From: Lathyrus oleraceus
Taxonomy: Eukaryota; Streptophyta; Magnoliopsida; Fabales; Fabaceae
Direction of reading: 5' to 3'
NCBI RefSeq assembly: GCF_024323335.1
Contig: NC_066580.1
Coordinates: forward strand, 256,346,977 to 256,410,976
Length of the DNA: 64,000 bases
The number at the start of each line of letters is the position of its first letter. The first letter of the stretch is position 1. The notes beneath the pieces are model-generated. The model saw only the letters and a list, made by a program, of their open reading frames with translations, ran no database searches and was not told where the DNA came from. Shown in pieces: positions 58,562 through 64,000 of this stretch. Made by a program: the position numbers and the translations under genes.

Positions 58562-59084
58562 AATATGCCTCTAAAATAGCAAAATAAGACTCTGAAGCAA
58601 ACACCTTGATTCTGTATCTGACTCTGATGCTACTACCAGTTAGAAGTCATATGAGTTAGAAATCTTCAGGATCCAACCCTTTGGTATTCCTGAAGATCAG
58701 ATAAAGTAACACATGGTACATCTTGCGTTTGACCTTGGAACTTCTAGACAACTGTCTAGCAGAAATTAAGAGACAGACTCTTGATATATCCTCGAGCAGT
58801 GTGTTGATTTGGGGATTAGACCTCCATCATGGGCTATAATCATTCTTCTCTAAATGTGCATACTTGGTTAAATGTGTTGCATTCAATTTCTTAACTGTTA
58901 AACTCACTTTCTAGTGTCGTTTTGCATGCACCCTAAATGTGTATATATTCATTTCACAAACTACACTTGCACACACTCACGACCTCACAAAACCCTCTCT
59001 CTCAGTTCTTCATCTCCTTCAAAGGATTTCTGCAGTCTTCATCAAAGTTCTTTAAACATTCATCATTATCTTCAACTATTCTTC
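58562..59084 (+). other. Spacer between copia pol and env-like ORF
   Basis: About 0.5 kb without coding homology. In SIRE elements the third ORF may be expressed from a spliced or read-through RNA, but no donor or acceptor could be chosen here with confidence. Confidence 0.6.
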
Positions 59085-60557
59085 ATGGATTCTCAGCAAC
59101 AATCAGTTTACAACTTCTCCCAAAAGATGAACTCAATAGAGTAAGCACCCAGTTCTAGCCAACAAACTACTACAACCACCGGCGTCGTCTCAACTCCAAT
59201 ATACAGGGAACCCCACATCCTTGATCATGAGCCCCACATTCCTCTAGCAACTCCCTTTGATAAGCTTGAAGTTCTATGTGAAACTTTGGTTGTTTTGAAA
59301 ACATGAAGCGTAATGGCATTGACCTCACTAAAGATCTGAAAATGCAAGGATGGGAAACCTACTTTCAACGTCTCTATGGCCCTGTTTACACGAATCTGGT
59401 GAAGGAGTTCTGGTGTTTCACGGACTCAGATGACCACTACATTGTCTCCTACATTCTGGGAGTCAAGATAGTCATCACTGAAAAATCAATTGCCTCCCTT
59501 ATGAACATGAAGAAGACAGGAGGAACACGCATCTACAACATAAACCCTAGGGCAAAGTACTTGTCCCAGGAAATAAACCCTACCATCTTCCAACAGAGTG
59601 GTGAAGGCAAGCATTCCAAGAACAAGGAACTACATCAGAACCTCTGGGTCTGGTTGAAGACCATCTTAGGCACCATCCATCGTCGTCCTGCTTCAAACTC
59701 TTCTGACTACATCAACACAGATCAGAAGTGCATCTTGTACTGCCTTCACAAGGGTCTGAAACTCTGTCTACCTGCAGTCCTCTTCAAGTACCTCAGAGAT
59801 TCAGTTAAAGTCACCAGAAACAACATGAAGACAAGGAACTACATACCTCTAGGGAGACTGATATCTGATGTATTGATCGGGAGTGGCCTCGTGGACCACC
59901 TGATTCAGCGCAGACTCATAGAATATGTCACCATTGACATTGGAAGATCTCTGAATGCTCGGAGTCTGAAGAGCATGGGGATCATTGATCAAGTCAGAGC
60001 CAAACCAACACTTGATACCTCCTAGGAAGCACTCAGAGATCAGAGGGAGATTCCAAACGGACTCTACCCATTCTCCAAGATTGACCCTCCAGATGTAGTA
60101 GCCTACTATCTACAGGACCTTGCCAATCAAGGGGTGGATATTTCTGAATTCACAGTGGACTGACTACCTAAGTATCCACCAAACTTCATGAAGAGGATGC
60201 GAGAGCCCTCTGAGAAGTCCAAGAAGGAGAAGAAAGCTAAGCTGGGAGAATCCTCTAGATCAAGACCCGTAGTTCCTCTGGTCGGCTCTCCAGGTAAGTT
60301 TGTATCTCTCCCTTCCTCTGTCAAAATTAAACCAATTGCTTCTTCTCTTCCCCAAATAACTTCCATGTACACCTCTGCTGAGACTCCTCCCTCAACCACC
60401 AGATCTTCTAACCCACCTTCTCTGAAATTCAACCTCGCCACCACAACTTTACCAGTTTCAGAAGCAGAAATGCTGAATGAAACCACCTCACCATCATCAT
60501 CACCATCTCCTCAATCCCCACCTTACTGCAAACTCTCCTCTGATACCAAACCATCTG
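59085..60557 (+). pseudogene. SIRE env-like third ORF, broken, first part
   Basis: ATG 59085 begins a Ser/Gln/Thr-rich N-terminus (MDSQQQSVYNF) with TAA at 59142. A frameshift near 59270-59300 leads into the long frame 59303-60025 (WETYFQRLYGPVYTNLVKEF, VSYILGVKIVITEKSIASLM, YIPLGRLISDVLIGSGLVD), resembling the putative plant transposon protein domain of such ORFs. TAG 60023-60025 and a TGA near 60161 follow, then a basic and Pro/Ser-rich tail (60188-60557). The ORF is interrupted by the insertion at 60558 and resumes at 63837. No membrane segment is seen. Its fold matches the type of the minus-strand env-like ORF only loosely. Confidence 0.72.
60553..60557. repeat. Target-site duplication, left copy (atctg)
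   Basis: The five bases atctg precede the LTR start at 60558 and recur at 63832-63836. They confirm an integrase-type insertion into the env-like ORF. Confidence 0.88.
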
Positions 60558-62002
60558 TGTAACAACCCAATTTTTAGTATTTATTTATTATACTATTATT
60601 ACTATATTTTATTTTATTTAGGTGGAGTGTTAATTAATTAATTGGTTGTTCGGTAGTATAATAATCGATTATATTAATTAATTTGGTGTGTTAATTAATT
60701 ATTTAGTTGATAGGAGATATCATGAATAATTGAACTAATTAACTTGGTGGATATATCGTGTTAGTTTAATTTATTTGAATTAAATAGAGATATTTAAATA
60801 TTAGGTCTTATTGGGCCTATTAATTAAGTTAGAAGTATAATGACTTAAGCCCAAATATAATACTAGTATATAAAGGGGAGGAGATTGAGAATTCGGATTC
60901 ATTGATCATTTGACAACAATAGAGAAAGAGAAGAAGGAAAGTGAGGAGAAGAGGGGAAGAACAAGAGAGGAGTTAGGGTTTCCAGAAAATTGAAGAGGTA
61001 AGGGGGGAATCCTTATTATTATGGGTTAGTATGATCGGGTCAATAGGTAGATGTATGTTTAGGTTAAAATCCCTAATTTTGTATGGTTGTTTGGAATTGT
61101 TAGGTTTGATGAGTACTCTTGATTGTGGTGATTTAATTGTGATGTGTGTATGAGATATGGTAATTGAATTTGGTGATGTTTGAGTACATAACTTGATGTG
61201 ATTGTGATGTGTGTATGAGATATGGTAATTGAATTTGGTGATGTTTGGATACATAACTTGGAAAAATATGTGATTATGTCATAATTGTAGTTATGTGTAT
61301 ATTTGGGAATATAGTATTGGATTTTAATATTATACTTCTTGCGTGTTGATGGATGTTTGAAACATGTGAAATAAATGTTGATGAATATTATTTACATGGT
61401 TATACGAAGTGTGATGAATTCCTTTAATTGTTGATTTAATCATTGTGCTTGATTATACTTCTTCATAATGATTTGAATTCTCACCCTTTCTGTTTGAATG
61501 TTACCTTTACATGGGTATCGTGCAGATACTCTAGAGTAGTATCGCTGAAGTAAGTGGACGGTAGCTCGCTCGAGATTAGCCGGAGAGTTTTCGTGTTTTA
61601 GTTTGAAGACTAGGTAATGAGTCAATGCTCTGGTCATGTAACACTGGATAGATTAGTAGTATTGAACTCATATCTTGTTTGGATATGCAGTATGTTATTA
61701 CTTGTTTTATTTCATCTTGAGGTGATTATTAAGAGATGATCATGGTATGGGACATGGATCATTTTATGAGATACATGAGTATTCATTACTTTCCGCTGCA
61801 AACGCATATTCATGAATATTCATGATAATTGGAATGTGTTATTTTAAATGACCAGGTGTATTGTATATTGATGATTAATGATGTTGGTTTTTGAAAGCTT
61901 TTAGTTTTTGAAAACTTCGATGTGACGCCCTTTTGTTTATATGCGTGCTGATTTACTCTGATTATATGTTAAGTATTTTGGGGTAGAAAAAGGGGTGTTA
62001 CA
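60558..62002 (+). repeat. 5' LTR of the non-autonomous element (1445 bp)
   Basis: It starts TGTAACAACCC and ends GGTGTTACA. It includes a TATA box at 60867 and a 66-bp tandem duplication around 'gatatggtaattgaatttgg' (61138 and 61204). No ORF is supported. Confidence 0.9.
60867..60876 (+). promoter_or_regulatory. LTR TATA box (5' LTR)
   Basis: tatataaagg lies about 310 bases into the LTR, followed by purine-rich transcribed-type sequence (gagaaagagaagaaggaaag). The same box is in the other LTR at 62696-62705. Confidence 0.7.
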
Positions 62003-62006
62003 TTAG

Positions 62007-62018
62007 TGGTATCAGAGC
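62007..62018 (+). other. Primer-binding site, initiator-Met tRNA type
   Basis: tggtatcagagc begins four bases after the LTR end at 62002, the normal position for minus-strand priming. Confidence 0.88.
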
Positions 62019-62430
62019 CTGGTTGACCAGTTGGTCAATAGTCGTTAGGATTTTCCATCCCGTTGTATTTGATTCGTGTATCTGACACGATCGATACTGT
62101 TTGTCTGATACATTAGTAGTATCAGAGCAGGTCGGTCGGTCCGGCCAGGTTGTTTAATTAGGTTCGTTCCCTAGTATGCGACATGTGTGTGAGAACACCG
62201 TCGATGCTTGTTTTATTTTCCATTGGCAGGTTGGGAATGAAATAAGTGGGGGAGAAGCGTCTGCTTATCTTGGATGTTCCAATTGTATCGAGCTTGGACA
62301 TTATGTTGTTACATGCGAGAGTGCAATGTTGTGCTTTTCCTGAACCCAAAGAGAGGTCGGATTCGAGGATAAGATGCGGGAATCGTATCCAGGGTTGTTC
62401 GTTTGATGTATTTTTGAGGACGAAAATCTT

Positions 62431-62446
62431 TTAAGTGGGGGAGAGT
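62431..62446 (+). other. Polypurine tract of the non-autonomous element
   Basis: ttaagtgggggagagt directly precedes the second LTR. The first LTR base appears mutated (cgtaac against tgtaac). Confidence 0.8.
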
Positions 62447-63831
62447 CGTAACAACCCAATTTTTAGTATTTACTTATTATACTATTATTACTATATTTTA
62501 TTTTATTTAGGTGGAGTGTTAATTAATTAATTGGTTGTTCGGTAGTATAATAATCGATTATATTAATTAATTTGGTGTGTTAATTAATTATTTAGTTGAT
62601 AGGAGATATCATGAATAATTGAATTAATATTAGGTCTTATTGGGCCTATTAATTAAATTAGAAGTATAATGACTTAAGCCCAAATAGAATACTAGTATAT
62701 AAAGGGGAGGAGAGTGAGAATTAGGATTCATTGATCATTTGACAACAATAGAGAAAGAGAAGAAGGAAAGTGAGGAGAAGAGGGGAAGAACAAGAGAGGA
62801 GCTAGGGTTTCCAGATAATTGAAGAGGTAAGGGGGGAATCCTTATTATTATGGGTTAGTATGATCGGGTCAATGGGTAGATGTATGTTTAGGTTAAAATC
62901 CCTAATTTTGTATGGTTGTTTGGAATTGTTAGGTTTGATGAGTACTCTTGATTGTGGTGATTTAATTGTGATGTGTGTATGAGATATGGTAATTGAATTT
63001 GGTGATGTTTGAGTACATAACTTGATGTGATTGTGATGTGTGTATGAGATATGGTAATTGAATTTGGTGATGTTTGGATACATAACATGGAAAAATATAT
63101 GATTATGTGATAATTGTAGTTATGTGTATATTTGGGAATATAGTATTGGATTTTAATATTATACTTCTTTTGTGTTGATGGATGTTTGAAACATGTGAAA
63201 TAAATGTTGATGAATATTATTTACATGGTTATACGAAGTGTGATGAATTCCTTTAATTGTTGATTTAATCATTGTGCTTGATTATACTTCTTCATAATGA
63301 TTTGAATTCTCACCCTTTCTGTTTGAATGTTACCTTTACATGGGTATCGTGCAGATACTCCATAGTAGTATCGCTGAATTAAGTGGACGGTAGCTCGCTC
63401 GAGATTAGCCGGAGAGTTTCCGTGTTTTAGTTTGAAGACTAGGTAATGAGTCAATGCTCTGGTCATGTAACACTGGGTAGATTAGTAGTATTGAACTCAT
63501 ATCTTGTTTGGATATGCAGTATGTTATTACTTGTTTTATTTCATCTTGAGGTGATTATTGAGAGATGATCATGGTATGGGACATGGATCATTTTATGAGA
63601 TACATGAGTATTCATTACTTTCCGCTGCAAACGTATATTCGGGAATATTCATGATAATTGGAATGTGTTATTTTAAATGACCAGGTGTATTGTATATTGA
63701 TGATGAATGATGTTGGTTTTCGAAAGCTTTTAGTTTTTGAAAACGTCTATGTGACTCCCTTTTGTTTATATGCGTGCTTATTTACTTTGATTATATGTTA
63801 AGTATTTTGGGGTAGAAAAAGGGGTGTTACA
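62447..63831 (+). repeat. 3' LTR of the non-autonomous element (1385 bp)
   Basis: It is collinear with the 5' LTR apart from a 60-bp deletion near 62625 and scattered substitutions. It retains the 66-bp duplication (62967 and 63033). Confidence 0.9.
62696..62705 (+). promoter_or_regulatory. LTR TATA box (3' LTR)
   Basis: tatataaagg is identical to the box in the 5' LTR. It could drive read-through into the env-like ORF fragment downstream. Confidence 0.6.
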
Positions 63832-64000
63832 ATCTGACCCTCAATCCCCCACTCTGGCTCAGCTCCAAGCTCGTGCTCTGGCCTCTCAATAACCATCACA
63901 TCCTGAACCTGAACCTGAAGTCACTTCCCCACCTCTGGAACATCCAAATCCAACCACATCTGAACCATAACCAACCCACTCTGAACCACAACCATCTGAA
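63832..64000 (+). pseudogene. SIRE env-like ORF, resumption after insertion
   Basis: It begins with the second atctg copy of the target-site duplication and continues the Pro/Ser/Glu-rich tail of the ORF at 59085-60557 (SPTLAQLQARALAS, PEPEPEVTSPP), with in-frame stops. It runs out of the window. Confidence 0.75.

Larger units (their letters stand above)
62003..62446 (+). other. Interior of the non-autonomous element
   Basis: It holds a PBS at 62007-62018, a second PBS-like copy at 62117-62128, about 300 bases of unique sequence, and the G-rich tract at 62431-62446. No reading frame with homology is present. Confidence 0.8.
60558..63831 (+). mobile_element. Non-autonomous LTR retrotransposon, two LTRs, 444-bp interior
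   Basis: LTRs at 60558-62002 and 62447-63831 flank only 444 bases that hold a PBS and a polypurine tract and no gene. The 5-bp TSD atctg is perfect. The LTRs begin TGTAACAACCC and end GGTGTTACA. About 30 differences over 1385 aligned bases (roughly 2 percent, by eye), plus a 60-bp deletion in the second LTR, suggest a young insertion. The interior end 'gaggacgaaa', followed by a G-rich tract, resembles the segment after integrase in Tekay-type chromoviruses, so it is probably a TRIM/LARD-like derivative of that lineage. Confidence 0.9.
56073..64000 (+). mobile_element. SIRE-type Ty1/copia element, 5' truncated
   Basis: Plus-strand order is integrase core, RT, RNase H, a spacer and an env-like third ORF that continues past the window end. 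The first part of the element (LTR, PBS, gag, protease, N-terminal integrase) is absent. The env-like ORF is split by a complete non-autonomous LTR element at 60558-63831. It differs clearly from the minus-strand SIRE element at 20.8-28.6 kb. Confidence 0.85.

Noticed and set aside
59303..60025. A 240-codon open frame that could be a host gene
   Set aside because: It lies directly downstream of copia pol in the place of the SIRE third ORF, has frameshifted sequence on both sides and is followed by in-frame stops.
60973..61254. Two near-identical 93-codon minus-strand frames in the 60.6-63.8 kb LTRs
   Set aside because: They are copies of the same LTR segment containing a 66-bp duplication. 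The identity reflects the young LTR pair and not a conserved protein.

Overview
This 64 kb window reads as intergenic heterochromatin from a large plant genome. Nothing in it looks like an ordinary host gene. Essentially every base can be assigned to an LTR retrotransposon or to one of its repeats. The mix is typical of legumes, most likely the Fabeae (pea, vetch, faba bean, lentil type): Ogre-type Ty3/gypsy Tat elements with LTRs of about 4 kb, Athila elements, and SIRE-type Ty1/copia elements with a third ORF after pol. The species call is inference from element types and AT-rich composition.

Layout, left to right. 1-10157 (+): Ogre-like element 1, with a 5' LTR piece fused directly to a broken pol, a repeat-rich 3' UTR and a full 3' LTR. 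It interrupts the gag of 10158-17856 (-), Ogre-like element 2, which has the 5' LTR, tRNA-type PBS, leader, extra ORF1 and gag start. Element 2 sits in an older, oppositely oriented LTR of a related family (17857-20804, +). That LTR is also interrupted by 20805-28561 (-), a SIRE-type copia lacking integrase and RT. Next come 28562-34345 (-), a Tat element with gag but no pol and with two tandem-repeat arrays; 34346-39551 (-), Ogre-like element 3 (ORF1 end, gag, protease, candidate intron, RT start); 39552-47794 (+), two head-to-tail copies of a Tat pol plus 3' UTR; 47795-56072 (-), an Athila element; and 56073-64000 (+), a second SIRE-type copia. The env-like ORF of that copia is split by a young non-autonomous element (60558-63831) with two LTRs and a clean 5-bp target-site duplication.

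All coding regions are broken by stops, frameshifts or deletions, so no autonomous element is present. The order of insertion is partly readable. Ogre 1 is younger than Ogre 2, Ogre 2 is younger than the inverted LTR, and the 60.6 kb insertion is younger than SIRE(+). Several boundaries (about 647, 28561, 34345, 39551, 42957, 56072) lack an LTR end or TSD and look like recombination or deletion scars.

I found no convincing new gene system. The best leads are non-coding: a strongly over-represented GATGTC/GACATC word, with perfect 14-bp palindromes, across the minus-strand SIRE element; GC-rich perfect hairpins repeated in the Athila element; a candidate spliced intron in Ogre 3; a shared nonsense codon showing that the tandem Tat copies come from an already dead ancestor; a PBS-like core inside both Ogre LTR ends; and a duplicated PBS in the young non-autonomous element. 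All boundaries and counts were made by eye.
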